A stretch of DNA of 64,000 nt. Source: Tillus elongatus. Lineage: Eukaryota > Arthropoda > Insecta > Coleoptera > Cleridae. The notes below the pieces were generated by a model that was not told where the DNA came from, ran no database searches, and saw only the letters and a program-made list of their open reading frames with translations. Shown here piece after piece: positions 41,836 through 54,079 of the stretch. Made by a program: the position numbers and the translations under genes. The stretch's first letter is position 1, and every line of letters starts with the position of its first letter. The stretch covers positions 4,560,501 through 4,624,500 of the forward strand of contig OZ023269.1 in NCBI GenBank assembly GCA_964006375.1. The letters are read 5' to 3'.

Positions 41836-42280
41836 ATAAAAGTCAAAATATATTCATTTATTTAACGAGTCCTTCTTAGAAGACCCTGAATCAAAGTACG
41901 TTTCATATTTATCACTCTGAAAATTTGAGCGATTTGTGTTTTGACGAAATGCTCGGACACGTCAAATCTAGTTTTCAAAAATACACATTTTTGCATACAA
42001 TTTACGTTTCTCCCACTCCTGCTTTTCAAATATGACGTCATCGACATTTTTTTAAAAGTCAACCCCAGTTTTGTTATTTTAATTTTTATAGATCATTGAA
42101 TTGTCTATACGGTACCATCAATATTTTGATCTCATATTGTAATTTTTTTTTAATGAAAGTCTTTGAAGAGTGGAAAACATAAACTCTGTTCATATCAACA
42201 ATCAAAAGATAAAGGCTCTTATTCAACTTTTTTTAAATATTTCAACAACACACCACGAGGACTTACAGCCTAAATACTAT
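41836..42280. other. Non-coding, nothing recognised
   Basis: AT-rich spacer. Confidence 0.4.
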
Positions 42281-43110
42281 CGTAACGTGGGTGTCGACAA
42301 GGAGGAAAGAGGCAACTTGTTAATTCTGGACTTGAATGTTTAGAGGTTCGGAGGAGAAGGAAAAACATGTGCCGGCAAGGAATTCCACAACTTGGAAGTC
42401 CTCGGGACAAAAGAGCGGGTAAAACAGGATGTTCTATGTCTGGTGACCTGCACAGTAAAACGGTGCATTCGCCCTGTTCCCCTGGTAGATCTGTTTGGGA
42501 CAGCAGGTGGAGGAACTATGGAAGAAAGCTCCTCTGAGCAGTGCCCGTGCAGATATCTATAAAAGAGAGAGATGTCACCAACGGCACGTCCGTGGGCAAG
42601 GGATGGCAGCCTTTGTGTGAGGGTAAGGTCACCGATGAGACGTATAGTTCTCTTCTGAATGGAGTCCAGGATAGCGAGTGTAGAAGCGGTAGCGGCACCG
42701 CAGATGTGGGAGCAGTATTCAAGGTTTGGCCTTATTTGTGAAGTATATAAGGTATAGAGCTTAGCTGGTGAAAAGTATTTGCGAGCCCGGAAGAGGAAAC
42801 CTAATTTCTTAGCAGCCGCTTCTGCAATTGATGTGTCATGTTGGTGCCAATTGAGATTTCGATCCACAGAAATGCCAACAAGTGAAAAGGACTCATTACT
42901 TTGAATAACTTGGTTGTTCATTGTGATGGGTCTAGGGCTGGTGTATCTTCTATGAGATAGAAAACAAGACTGAGATTTGGTGGAGTTGATTTGTACAAGA
43001 TTTCCACTTTCCCAGTTTAATATTTTTTTGGAGATCCACAGAGACATAACTGTCCATGAGTCTGCGATCCTCAACTAATTGGGCTAAAGAGACAGGCTTA
43101 GAATATTGTA
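42281..43110 (-). mobile_element. LINE (Jockey/CR1-group), 5'-truncated 3' half
   Basis: Same family as 37445-38900 in the opposite orientation. It starts after the catalytic region (SLAQL, DSWTVMSLWISKKILNWESG) and is open from 43074 to 42340 in one frame (FNPTKSQSCFLSHRRYTSPR in variant form, FLFRARKYFSPAKLYTLYTS, RAVGDISLFYRYLHGHCSEE). It ends at the KLWNSLPAHVFPSP region. Comparison with the other copies suggests a fairly recent insertion, since this stretch lacks stops. Confidence 0.87.
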
Positions 43111-43689
43111 TTACACAATAAGTCTAAGACTTGTGCTGTGTCTTTACAAAATTTAACAGGTTCATCCAAAAAAGTTTTTATACATCAATTGAAAGTGACC
43201 CAGGATATGTGTTTTAGGGTGCCTAGTTCGGACTCATTTCAAGAAAAAGAGTAAAAGCTGGATTCTAGAAAATTTGGACCAATTGATGAAATGTGGTGGC
43301 TACAACGAATTCAAATGAAGAGTGATGATTGCATAAGGCGACAACGTTTTAAGATTGTTATCAAGACGATTTTGTAATATTCTACTGCACCTCTGTTTTT
43401 TATGCTTCATATCATACAATTTGGGAATCACTGGGTTGGGTTACAAATTCTCATTATCTCAAAAGTGTAAATTCTAGATAAAATCTTTATTACATCTGAT
43501 AAATTTACATTACACCTTAAACTTAAATAAAGCTATGTTACAAACTTAAATTAGGAGACTTACATCATAGAATTTTTTAATCATGTATCTGTATCTAGAA
43601 CTGTACTGTACTGTACTGAACTGTATCTAGAAGTATTTTCTCTAAGGGCTATACATAATTTGATTAGCAAATATCTTGTCGAGACAAAT
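43111..43689. other. Mostly non-coding; short repeat piece
   Basis: 43190-43250 (GTGACCCAGGATATGTGTTT) resembles the post-(TA)n segment of the interspersed family at 50579-52056. Otherwise nothing recognised. Confidence 0.4.
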
Positions 43690-43900
43690 AACACAAGGTC
43701 TTTCGAAAGGGTCATAAAGCCACAGGTCCCGTGTCCATGCAATGTTGGGCACGTTAAACATCCCTACCCTCCTCACAGAAAGACAGGGGTTCGGCAACAT
43801 TTCCAGGATAATGATGTGAAACTGCTCCCCGGCGTCGGTGATTGGCCACAGTAGCGGAAATAGACCGACGTTAAAGAAACAAAACCCACACGCAATTAAA
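43690..43900 (+). repeat. SINE-like repeat, copy 4
   Basis: Shares GTTGGGCACGTTAAA, GAAAGACAGGGGTTCGGCAA and the GACGTTAAAGAAACAAAA tail with the copy at 4494. Confidence 0.6.
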
Positions 43901-44992
43901 ACAAGACAGTAAATTTACAGATAAATTGCTACACCATTATAAAATAAATGTCCAGTAAGGTACTGAGAAAAAGTATAAAATAGTTTTTTTTTAACTAAAA
44001 GTTATAAAATTAAACCATTGCTTTTAATTTTACACGAACGAGAAGAACGTTCCATTTTTTCCGGTGAAATTATATAAAAAAACCCAGATGTAGCAAATGC
44101 GCTACCAATGGTAGGACATTTTCATAAAAATAGGCTTACATAAAAAAAATTAGTTATATAATCAATAAAAGTTGAAATAAATATCAATTAAGAGTGTTTT
44201 ACAAAAAGGAACTATAAATATAAGAGAAACATTCATTTCACAGCATGTCAGATATTCTTAGGCTATTAAATCTGTCAACTTCAAGTTAGACCTGGCATTG
44301 TCAATTGTAGACAAGCCACAACTGCGTTCACCCGGCGCCAACAGTTGAATAGTTGAGTCAACGCATGCGTTCTTCAGTACGGTTGAGTTTCAGCTCGAAC
44401 TCAACTCTTACCGATTTCTCAAACCAGCATTAATTTTCGCTGATTAATGAAATTAAATAATGTTGGGGCACGTGTAGTTAAGTAGCTACCCATTGTTCTG
44501 AATTTGTCTATTTTCGCGGGTAATTTTTGTGATTTTCAATTCATGGAAAGTTGTTCGAAATATTCTAAAATGGTTATGTAAATCATCTGGAGTGTATTTG
44601 CTATTACAACTTTGTAATAATCTTCATTTGTCGTTGGTTTGCTTCTTTCAAGCGACACTACATCCACCAACAGCAAAATTTTCCATCGACAGTCCAATTA
44701 TGTTTACATCAAGTGGGCCATCAGCTAAATACATTAACCAGAATGGGATTTTTAAGTTAATCGTTATTTTCATTGCCCATTTTCGATTTTAAAACTCTTT
44801 AAAATTTTGCTCTGATTTAGGTTTATGACTACAGATTATAGCGCATAATTCTAGAATAAAATGTCAAAATACTGATTGAAGTCAAGTCAGATTTCTAAAC
44901 TCTGAACTCTTTTAAAAGTCAACAGATGAGCACTTACACTCAGCTGTTGGTCCCTGGCGAACACAGACAATGTAACCACCGATAGTTTAATG
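43901..44992. other. Non-coding, nothing recognised
   Basis: AT-rich. No open frame with family features. Confidence 0.4.
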
Positions 44993-45390
44993 TATATACC
45001 AACAGTCTCACTTCTTTAAAATCATACCTGAGGGACCGATCACACTTTGTGTCAGCTAATGGTAAAAAATGACCCACATTAGATCCAAAATACGGTGCGC
45101 CACAGGGTTAAGTCCTTGGGCCTATTTTAAATCAACAGACTTAGGTAATGTTATTGTCTTTGCTGATGACATGGCTTCTATTTTCTCAGACCTAAACATC
45201 GATATAGTACTCTCTACCACTAGTACGAATAAATTTGTCAGGATTGGTTTTCAGTTAATCAACTTAGCTTGAACAGCCTAAAAAAATCTGAATCGTGACT
45301 GTTTTCGTTAAAGTACCATCTCTTTATTAGTGTTAACAGTTTGAAATTTCTTGGAGTTATGGTCAACAGTTAATTTGGGCGCACATTCCA
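44993..45390 (+). mobile_element. Short LINE reverse-transcriptase relic
   Basis: In broken frames: SLKSYLRDRSHFVSANGKK, then GAPQG and GPIL, then VFADDMASIFSD (catalytic FADD) and a weak NFLELWSTVNLGAH segment. Only the palm region remains; the clade cannot be told. Confidence 0.65.

Positions 45391-45392
<2 letters not shown>

Positions 45393-45467
<75 letters not shown>
45393..45467. repeat. (TA)n microsatellite
   Basis: About 37 TA dinucleotides, not flanked by the interspersed family. Confidence 0.95.
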
Positions 45468-45472
<5 letters not shown>

Positions 45473-45720
45473 GGCACCCGGTGGCATGCTTCTCGTATAA
45501 GGACATCCACCACACTCTGAATTGGTTTTCGCAATCCAACGAAAGGCATCCGTTGCGCGATGTGCCATATATGGAACCATTTAATTTTTTAATTTTTGAG
45601 AAAAATATTATCCCAAGATTTTTAAAAATATTTTTTATGTTACTCCATGACTCGATTCTACTGCATAATATTTTTTTTCATCAAGGAGAAAAAAGTCATG
45701 CAGTAAGGGGTTAATAATAT

Positions 45721-46168
45721 TGTCACATTTGGCTATGATAATTAAGTTTACGGACTTTGTTGCTTCTATGGTCAGATGTCAATTATAAAGTGTGTTGGTA
45801 AGAGTGAACACTCTGGAATGATATTTCTAGAAAGGACCAAAAGTGACAGGTGTAGAATAGTGTAGAAGGCCTAGAATCTCTATGGACAGTATAAATAAAC
45901 GAGCGGTGCGCAGAGCAAATTCAGTGTTGAGTAGTGTGATGCAGAAGAAGTGATCATAGAGTATTAAGTAAGTCAACAGTAAGTGTTGGTGTATAAGGAG
46001 CGATCATAGAAGGCGATAGTGGAATATAGTTCTATGGACATTTAATAATAGAGAAGAGAAATATTTTAGTTGACACTGGTGTTGGAAAATAGTTGGTAAT
46101 AATAAATTAGTAGTTTGAAAAGCTGTGTTTTGTTAATCAACAAATCCAGAACCCCGTAGAACGTAACA
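45721..46168 (+). repeat. 5' LTR of a Ty3/gypsy-like retrotransposon
   Basis: Starts TGTCAC and ends GTAACA (TG...CA), 448 bp, directly followed by a primer-binding site. It contains a TATA box (45890-45897) and AATAAA at 46101-46106. No second LTR is present, because the element is broken off after gag. Confidence 0.8.
45890..45897 (+). promoter_or_regulatory. LTR TATA box
   Basis: TATAAATA, followed about 30 nt later by an initiator-like TTCAGTG. Confidence 0.65.
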
Positions 46169-46170
46169 AC

Positions 46171-46190
46171 TGGTGTCAGAAGTGGGATTC
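46171..46190 (+). other. Primer-binding site, tRNA-Leu type
   Basis: TGGTGTCAGAAGTGGGATTC is complementary to a tRNA 3' end of the leucine type (...CCCACTTCTGACACCA). It lies two bases after the LTR, the usual position for first-strand priming. Confidence 0.75.
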
Positions 46191-46337
46191 CCAAGCTACT
46201 AGGAGAAATATTTTCCAGATAATTCGTTGAACAACGTGGAAATTTCTAAAATCCCTGAAAGATCAGTGTCAGTAGTAATTCATAACTGGGTGTGTTCTTG
46301 CAACAGAATAAACTGTGTAGCAGCTAAAAGTACGTCC

Positions 46338-47985
46338 ATGCCTAAGACACGTAGCGCAACAGCCAATATGGACGCCCATGTATTGGAATTGATTAAAGAA
46401 ATTAAAGAAGAAGCAAGAAAAAAAGATGAAGACAAGAAAAAAAGAGACGAAGAAGCTAAAGAGGAAGCCAAGAAAAGAGATGAAGAGGTTTTTTTTTCCC
46501 TCAGGCCTCGTCCGCGGCTTTGCCGCCCCGATAGCACCGCAGCCCTTGGTTGATTGTGCATACCCTTAGTCTTACTCCACCCATTCCAAGATCACTGTGC
46601 CTTGAACTAGTCTGCACAGCGATTGGTAGGGTGAAGTTTTATATTGCTCTGTCTCCGGTCTAGAGTGACCGTAGATAAGTTGTCTTTTCCGGTCCAGAGC
46701 TATACACTATACATGAAGAGGTTAAAGAAGAGCTGAGAAAAAAGATGAAGAGGCCAGAAGAAGAGACGAAGAAGCCAAAGAAGAAATGAGAAAAGGAGGT
46801 GAAGGGGCCAGAATAAAATACGAAGAAGCTAAAGAAGAAGCCAGAAAAAAAGATGAAGAAGCTAGAAAAAGAGACAAAGAAACCAAACAAATGAGAAAAA
46901 GAGACGGAGAGATCAGAGAGGAACTGAGAAACAGGGACGAAGAAGCAAAGGAAGAAATGAGAAGAAGAGATAAAGAAACAAGGAAAATTCTACAAGAGCA
47001 GGCCAGCAGAATTGACAATATTACTTTATGTGTGGACGAACGTATGAAGCAGGTAAAAGACGACATCTTCCAGCAAGTAGAAAGCAGAGTAAGAGGCATC
47101 AGCGACGATGTACATGACAAGCTGAAGGAAGTACAACAGAAAGTGCATTCACTAGAAAAGAAGGGTGAAACCCTAGCCAAAGGAAACATCAGGCTCGAAG
47201 ATAGCCCGGTCGGAAGAATTAAGGTCCCTACATTTGATGGCTCAGTCCCGACGGGTATTTATCTACGCCAGTTTGAAGCCGCTGCCACAGCAAATGGTTG
47301 GGGCGAGAGAGATAAAGCGACCTCGTTAATAGTATATCTCAGAGGAGATGCCCTAGATGTGCTCCAAGGTATTCCCAGGGAAGAACCGTTGAGTTTTGAC
47401 AGCATTAAATATCAATTAGAGATGCGGTTTGGCGACTAGCATTTATAGCAGTTGTATCGATTGCAGTTAAAAAATCGTTGTCAGAAATCTGGCGAAGTCT
47501 CCAACATCTCCACGCCGACGTTGTCAGACTGACACGATGAGCCTACCCCATAGCTCCGATAAGAGTTTTTAAACCAGCTGTCGCTGCAAACCTTCATTGA
47601 CGGCATCAGAGATACCGACACGCAACAGGCGCTGAGAATGGCGAGACACAAAAACTTGAACGATGCTTTAGCACATTCCTTGGAGTTTGAAGTGGTAAAG
47701 CAAGCGTCAGAAAGTCATGTGAAAGTTCTCAGTCTCCAGGTCCAAGAAGAAAATAAAACAGATTCATCCAAGGTCATGCAGCTACTAGAGAAAATAGCAG
47801 AACAAATAAGGCCGACGTCTCATGAACACCCAATAAGAGCTCACCGTGCAAATGCCTTGCGTTGCTGGAACTGCGGCAAGGTGGGACATATAAGGGGCGA
47901 ATGTTGGGCTCTAAAATCACGCCTAAGGGAAAAAGTGAAGCTAAGGCCAGTAACCATTTCTCAGGTTAGCGATTTTCGAAAATAA
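46338..47985 (+). pseudogene. Retrotransposon gag, interrupted and 3'-truncated
   Basis: Starts MPKTRSATANMDAH, followed by a long charged K/E-rich coiled coil made of repeats of the type KKDEEARKRDEEAKEE. Next is a capsid-like segment (VPTFDGSVPTGIYLRQFEAA, ATSLIVYLRGDALDVLQGIP) and a region ending FIDGIRDTDTQQALRMARHK. It closes with one CCHC zinc knuckle, CWNCGKVGHIRGEC (C-x2-C-x4-H-x4-C). Breaks: a 222-bp LINE insertion at 46491-46712, a frameshift soon after it, and stops and shifts around 47440-47580. No protease, reverse transcriptase or integrase follows; the homology stops where another repeat begins near 47985. Confidence 0.85.
46491..46712 (-). mobile_element. LINE 3'-end insertion nested in gag, with 11-bp target duplication
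   Basis: ATGAAGAGGTT occurs on both sides (46480-46490 and 46713-46723). The insert starts with a T run (minus-strand poly(A)) and matches the 3' end of the LINE at 4785. Its terminal hairpin GCGGCAAAGCCGC is perfect here. A 5'-truncated retroposition event into an already resident retrotransposon. Confidence 0.92.
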
Positions 47986-49150
47986 ACTTAAAATATTCCC
48001 CAAAAAACTGGTTTCTTGGTCAACCAACCTTAGGTTAATAGTAAATTGAGCTATTGAAATTTGAAGCATTTAATGAAAGTTTGTTACCATAACGCACTTG
48101 CTGCGTCCAGGGTTTCTCTTCTTACAAACATGCATTATATTTCCATGGAAACTGCAAAGATGCAATAATATAAGGTGTGTAAGATTTTAAAAAAAAGTAT
48201 TACCAACGACTTATCGGCCATCTGTGATTGTAAAAATAGTTTTATAAGATGCAGCTCAAGACACCCTATAATTAACCTATAAAATTTTTTCTCGTATCTT
48301 GTATAATAACGGATATATCAAGCTTTGCCGTAAAAATACGTACAGGCTATATATGAAAACAGATAAGAACTGAAACTAACCCCGGATACGTGTTCTAGGG
48401 GGCCTAGTTCGCGACCATTTAAAGAAATCTTATCAAAATTTAAAAGTGGCGGTCCTTCTCTTAGCGAAATTTTTCTACGGAAATTCGCTAAAAATTATAG
48501 ACCATTAAACGCTAAACCCTATAACTCAAACTAATGCCAAAGCGCCAGAGAAAGGGTTTATTTGAGATGAATTTTCTGCAAATATTTTAGTAAAATTAAG
48601 GGAATGGCGGTTGAAGCTGCAACTTAAGTGTTTGAAAAACACTTTTCTTGCTACATTTTTCTACGTAACCCGTATTTGTTACATGTTCTTTGCTTAAATG
48701 TTGCCAATTTTGACGTTTTAAATCGCGACTTTGAGGTTTTAAGAGGAAAATCCCATTTTTTTTCTTTAAATACCTATAACTTTTTTCCTTTTGATTTACA
48801 GATCTAAATTTTGGTACATAGTTTACTTTTTATGGCATATAACGGCGTACCAAATTTGGTTGCCATAAGTTTGTTATTTCCGGAAATATAAAAATTGTCC
48901 AAAGACAACACTATATACCAAAACTCAACTTTCTAAGTTTATAGGAAATTGAGTTATTCAAATTTTGAGTTTTCTTTCGAAAAATTATTTTTTACAAAGC
49001 TTTTTTAATGAAATTTGGTGGATATGTTGCCTTGAAGAAAACTTTGCCACGTACCAAAATTCAATTGTCTAAGTTTATAGAAAATTGAGTTATTTAAATT
49101 TGAAGGATGTAATAAAAATTCACTACCATAACGCACTTGCTGCGTCCCGA
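47986..49150 (+). repeat. Interspersed (TA)n-family repeat, mosaic copy
   Basis: Contains the half MITE arm CGCACTTGCTGCGTCCAG near 48090, the ACCCCGGATACGTGTT block (48390), a GCGAAATTTTT...GAAATTCGC hairpin (48466-48489) and the TTTGACGTTTTAAATCGCGA block. A second arm CGCACTTGCTGCGTCCCG lies at about 49131. The order differs from the complete copies, so it is a nested or rearranged copy. The TA tract is lost. Confidence 0.65.
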
Positions 49151-49480
49151 ACTTTTTTTCTTCATGTCTAAATTTCAAAATCTTGTATTAGCTTCATGTT
49201 TTTCTAAGTTATAGCCCAAGTTTTCGCCCCATACACTACCACACTCCACACGTTAGACTTTGTAACTGTTTCCTCATGTCCCAATTAAAATGTTTATACG
49301 TAAGAAGAGTACTTTGTTAAATGCTTACTTTGCCATCGCGATCCCCCTCCTTAGATCTTTTCTTCATTTACCATCATCTGCGATAATACTTCCAAGGTAC
49401 GTGAGTATTTCGACTTGTTCTGATCAATTTGAATAATTCGTCTATCATTATTTTACTACTATTTAAATATATCAGACCCA
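49150..49480 (-). mobile_element. LINE C-terminal relic
   Basis: Minus-strand reading gives IAMAK-AFNKVLFLR, then NVWSVVVYGAKTWAIT and KNMKLIQDFE. This matches the pattern of the post-RT region of many LINEs (W-S-V-x-x-Y-G-x-x-T-W). Stops and shifts are frequent. Confidence 0.6.
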
Positions 49481-50578
49481 AATCGTTATTATAATTGCTG
49501 ACTGGGGCGACGAGATGTTTTCGTTGACTTTTTTAAAGTAAATACGTCAGTAAGTGTTAAAATTATAATTGGAACCGATCCTCCAAAGTAAAAAAAAATG
49601 ACCAGAAAATCAAAGTTCTCCAAATCATATAAAACTTATATACAATATGCAGTGCTTCATAAGAATGAATAAAAACTATATTATAATTGATATCAAATAC
49701 AGGTGCAGAGTTGGAGCTTTTTTTCTTGTCACAGTTTTTTTAATCTTGAAGATAAATCATTGTAATTCAAAAAATACAGAAGATATTGGCACAGAGTTTG
49801 TTTTATATTTTATCTACTAAGGTCCTACATATTATACTAAAGTTTTATCGAGTTCAGATAATTTTCATTTTTTTGCAATTTTTCCATACTAGTAGTCGTG
49901 GACTTTTTTGGACAAAAAAACTTTTTGTCTTCGATTAAGTTAAAACTTTACCATTTAGTAATTTGAGGGTTGTTAAACATCGGAATCGTATCAGTTCTTT
50001 TTTCAGGCTACTGGTTATTTATGTACGAGAGTGAGAAAAATTTTAACTGCAAATTTTTTGTATCAACCTTTTTGGTCACAAATACCTTCATTTAAATATG
50101 CCATTATGCTGTTTTTATCTCAAAAAGAGCTGAATAGGTTGTAATAAAATAATATCAAGCCTAAAAAATGCTTCGTAAAATTAGTACACTTACATTTGTA
50201 ACGCTGGCCATTTTTTGAAGTTTTCAGAAAAATCGTTATAGTTTGAAAACCAGTAGCGATATCAAATTGCCGTTTTCTTTTATTTGAAGGTCTGAAGTGC
50301 ATAGAAACAAAAAAGCCACTTTTAAATAAATTTGGAGAACTTTTATTTCTTCGAAATTTTTTGCTATCGAATTTTTATTGACAAAATGTTGACGTTTCTA
50401 TCAAATAAAATTCTGAACTAAACAAACCATAGATATTTCTTAATTATATTTTTAATGTCTTTAAATACCTAAATATTATTAGTTATGTTGTTTAAACATA
50501 TTGTTTGTAAAATGGCTCCTACCTATATATTTTTATGAACCGCTTCAATAGCTATGGTCATTAGCGGGATAAATAAAA
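49481..50578. other. Non-coding, nothing recognised
   Basis: AT-rich, without a recognisable gene or repeat. Confidence 0.4.
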
Positions 50579-50898
50579 GTTCGGGACGCAGCAAGTGCGT
50601 TATGGTAGTTAATTTTCATAAAAATGTTTTTAATAGCAAATATGTGTGTTTTTTTTTTCAGAAAGCAGGCATCAAATTTGATTACCAGTATAACATGTAT
50701 AGTAAAAACAATGTGCCATGTTTCATCAAAATAACTTTATTGTTTGAAAACGTACAAAAATTTCCGAAAGTAAACTTAAAGTGTAACCGAAAAAATCTGT
50801 TTCTTGGTCACCCTTATAGGTTAATAGCAAATTGAGCTTTTCAAATATGAAGCATTTAATAAAAATTCGCTACCATAACGAACTTGCTGCGTCCAGAA
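50579..50898. mobile_element. MITE-like module with about 36-bp inverted ends
   Basis: The left end GGGACGCAGCAAGTGCGTTA and the right end, its inverse (...CGAACTTGCTGCGTCC), frame about 250 bp containing AGGCATCAAATTTGATTACC. The same module stands at 63199-63512, and single arms occur at 24744, 29230, 29445, 48090, 49131 and 59990. Confidence 0.7.
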
Positions 50899-51834
50899 TT
50901 TCTTAACTTACAAACATGCATTATATGTCGATGGAAAATGCAAAAACAGAAGGCGTTTTCAACTAATTTTTTAAAATTTGTATTATCAACGACTTATGGG
51001 CCACCCTGTGATTGTAGAAATAATTTTTTAAGATGTAGCTCAAGACACCTTATAATAAATGTCTACAATATTTTTTCATATCTTGTATAATAACGGATAT
51101 AGTGAGCTTTAATGATTTTTTACGAAAATTCCACAAAAATTATATAACATTAAGCGATAAACTCTATAGCTAAGGTTACTGCCAAAGCATCAGAGAAAGT
51201 GTCTATTTGAAATGAATTTTCTGGAAATGTTTTAGTAAAATGAAGGACAATGACGGTTGAAACTAAGACTTCAGGGTTTGTAAAACATTCTTCTTGAAAC
51301 ATTTTCCTTCCGTAGCTCATATTAGTTTCAGGTTCATTGCCTAAATATTACCAATTTTGACGTTTAAAATCGCGACTTTTGACGTTTTGAGGAAAACCCA
51401 AATTTATTTTTCTTTAAATGCCTGTAACTTTTTTATCCTTTCCATAGCCAGTATTAGATTCAAGTTCTTTGCCTAAATGTTGCGAATTTTGACGTTTTAA
51501 ATTGTCACTTTGACGTTTTGAGGAAAACCCCAATTTATTTTTCTTTAAATGCCCATAACTTTTTTGTCTTTTGACTAACAGAGCTAAATTTTGGTAGATA
51601 GCTCGCCTATAATGACATAAACCAGCGTACCAAATTTGGTTGCCCTTACTTTGTTAATTCCGGAGATATAATTTTTTTTGAAAGAAAACACAACATTTTC
51701 CGGGAAAACCTGGGCCGATTTTCCTGACTAACGAACTTATGCAAGCCATTTGCAAAAGGAAGATATTCACCAAATTTAATCAAAATCGGCCCATTATTTT
51801 TTAAGTTATCGGTGTGATACATATATACATATAC

Positions 51835-51936
<102 letters not shown>

Positions 51937-52056
51937 ATTGAAACTGACCCCGGATATGTGTTTTGGGGGGCCTAATTAGCGTTTATTTGAAGAAATTTTT
52001 TCCAAATTCAAAAGTCGGGATTTCCTCATTAGTGAATTTTTTTCAAGAAAATTCAC

Positions 52057-53000
52057 TAAAATTGAAATATGTCATCGTGTTTGATAAATAATTCCTTGCT
52101 AAACATTTTTCTCAGATAATTATAAAGTGAACACAATATTTAAAAGGAGAAAACAGCATGTGACGTTAAATGTCACTATAATAGTCAAGGATAATGTTTT
52201 GCCACTGCTAATGGGATTACATTTTATTTTTTATCTAACTTTATCCAGGTAGTTGCCCTTAATTACGGGAATTATGTGTTTGCACTTACTCTAAGGTGAT
52301 TACTGCCCTTGATAAATGTAAACACATTATAAAGCAAGATGTTTGTCCTTTGATGTTTCACTGAAAATTAAATTATGGTTAAGTAGCCGCGATATTCCCT
52401 TAACTAGCCAGTTGGTTATTAACACAGTGGCGTAGACTCTGGGAAATAATCTCCTTCCCTTTGTTCCTATAATTCTGTTAGTTCAGTAATTTATATTACT
52501 TATTCAAACAGATTATCATTATCATTAACACACCTATCTGGAAATACATTTTAAATTGTTGATATTGTTATTTGTAGGTTATTTGTAAGTTGTAACATAA
52601 AGTGGAACTCAATATTATAAGACCTCATCTAAAATTAAGCTCTTTCATTTACGTAAAATAAGTTTAATCAGAAGAAACCTGTGTGAATTGGGTAATAAAA
52701 TTTATCAAAGCCGCGAAACGGAAATAACCGATGATGAATTTTTTAAATAATAAATAAAGCATGTAATATGTAAGAAAAAAATTGTCGCTACTGGTGGCTG
52801 AAAAAGACGGAACTGTAATAAAATTTGCAAAAAATACAAACCGCTAAATTATTCTAATAGCTTTTTTTAAATAGAAAGGCCCTAATCAATTGAACTGGCA
52901 AGGGCATATAAGTTATATTTTCAAATTTAAACACAACGTTAAGGAAACCAGAAAAAGCTAAATCTATACTCCATTTTTACGAAAACTTATTGCGTAGTAT
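52057..53000. other. Non-coding, nothing recognised
   Basis: No open frame or repeat recognised. Confidence 0.4.
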
Positions 53001-53029
53001 TGTGCAAGTTGATGGAATCATAGGCAATT

Positions 53030-54010
53030 TTTGTAGCAAATTGGTCTATTGCTTACAAAATAATACTTTTGTTACATTGCCATTATATGAAATACTAGGA
53101 AATCTGCCCCCCTTTGGTGTCAATAACCGCATCTACTAGTTTCGGCATTGACTCAACAAGTTTTTGACAGTTTTCAGAGATCCGCTGATCTCGATTCTAT
53201 CCCTAAATGACAGCTTCTATCATCTTTACTTTTGTAGTACATTTGACTTTGCACAGTCTAGACTTGAAAATGATCGATAGGTTCCCTATAGGATTTAGAT
53301 GGGGTGAATTCCAGGGCCACCCTAAAACTGCAATTTCCTTAACCTGCAAGTATTTTATTATTTTCTTCGATTTGTGACAAGAAGCCGAGTCCTGATGAAT
53401 AATTGCTTCTCTTCGAAGCTGGCACTTTGTGAATTCTTTATTCAAATAATGTTCCAATAATGACTTGTATTTTTTGAAGTTCATTTTCTATTTGCACCAG
53501 AGATCAAACTCTCTTGTGGGGAAAACACCCTTAAAACATTTTAAAGAGGATGTTTGGCAGTTTTGGCAATGCGATCTAGAGTCAGCTGTTAGTTTGGATA
53601 TTTTCTAACAAATTTAGATCACTGACCTTGAACTATGAAGTAAATCTCATCTGTAAATAACGCCTTTTTCTAATATGCTGTAGTCCACCTGGCTTATTTT
53701 CTGGACCATGACAGCCTCAGCCTCTTGATACGATCGGTCAAGACTTGTTTTTTATATGGTCGAATAGCCTTCCTACTAGTTTCTAGAGGTCTCCTACGGA
53801 CATTCAAGTCGTTAATTGTTACATAAAATGCAACAAAGTCTGTCTCCTGGATTAAATTTGCTATTGCAAAGCAATAAACTGTCATCCATCTTTTCACCTC
53901 AGCTGAACCTGTGCCGTTATCATCTTCAAAATCTTACTTATTGCTTCCAGACATACTCCACATTAATTTGCGATGTATCTTGCTGATATAGACGTGTGTT
54001 CACTCAACGT
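53030..54010 (-). mobile_element. Tc1-type (DD34E) transposase relic
   Basis: 53897-53694 carries the N-terminal end of the catalytic half (RRPLETSRKAIRPYKKQVLT, DRIKRLRLSWSRK). 53484-53203 carries IIHQDSASCHKSKKII, VLGWPWNSPHLNPIGNL and a SRLCK tail. The catalytic glutamate of the family's NPIENLW reads glycine (NPIGNLS), 34 residues after the second aspartate. The segment with the first aspartate is disrupted. No TIRs were identified. Confidence 0.78.
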
Positions 54011-54079
54011 GACAATCTTTTTGCCCCCATCTAGAAAATTTAGCTACACAAACTAAGTTATCAGTAATACACATCTAGT

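Noticed and set aside
46722..47189. 155-codon serine/phenylalanine-rich minus-strand frame
   Set aside because: It is the reverse of the K/E-rich gag coiled coil.
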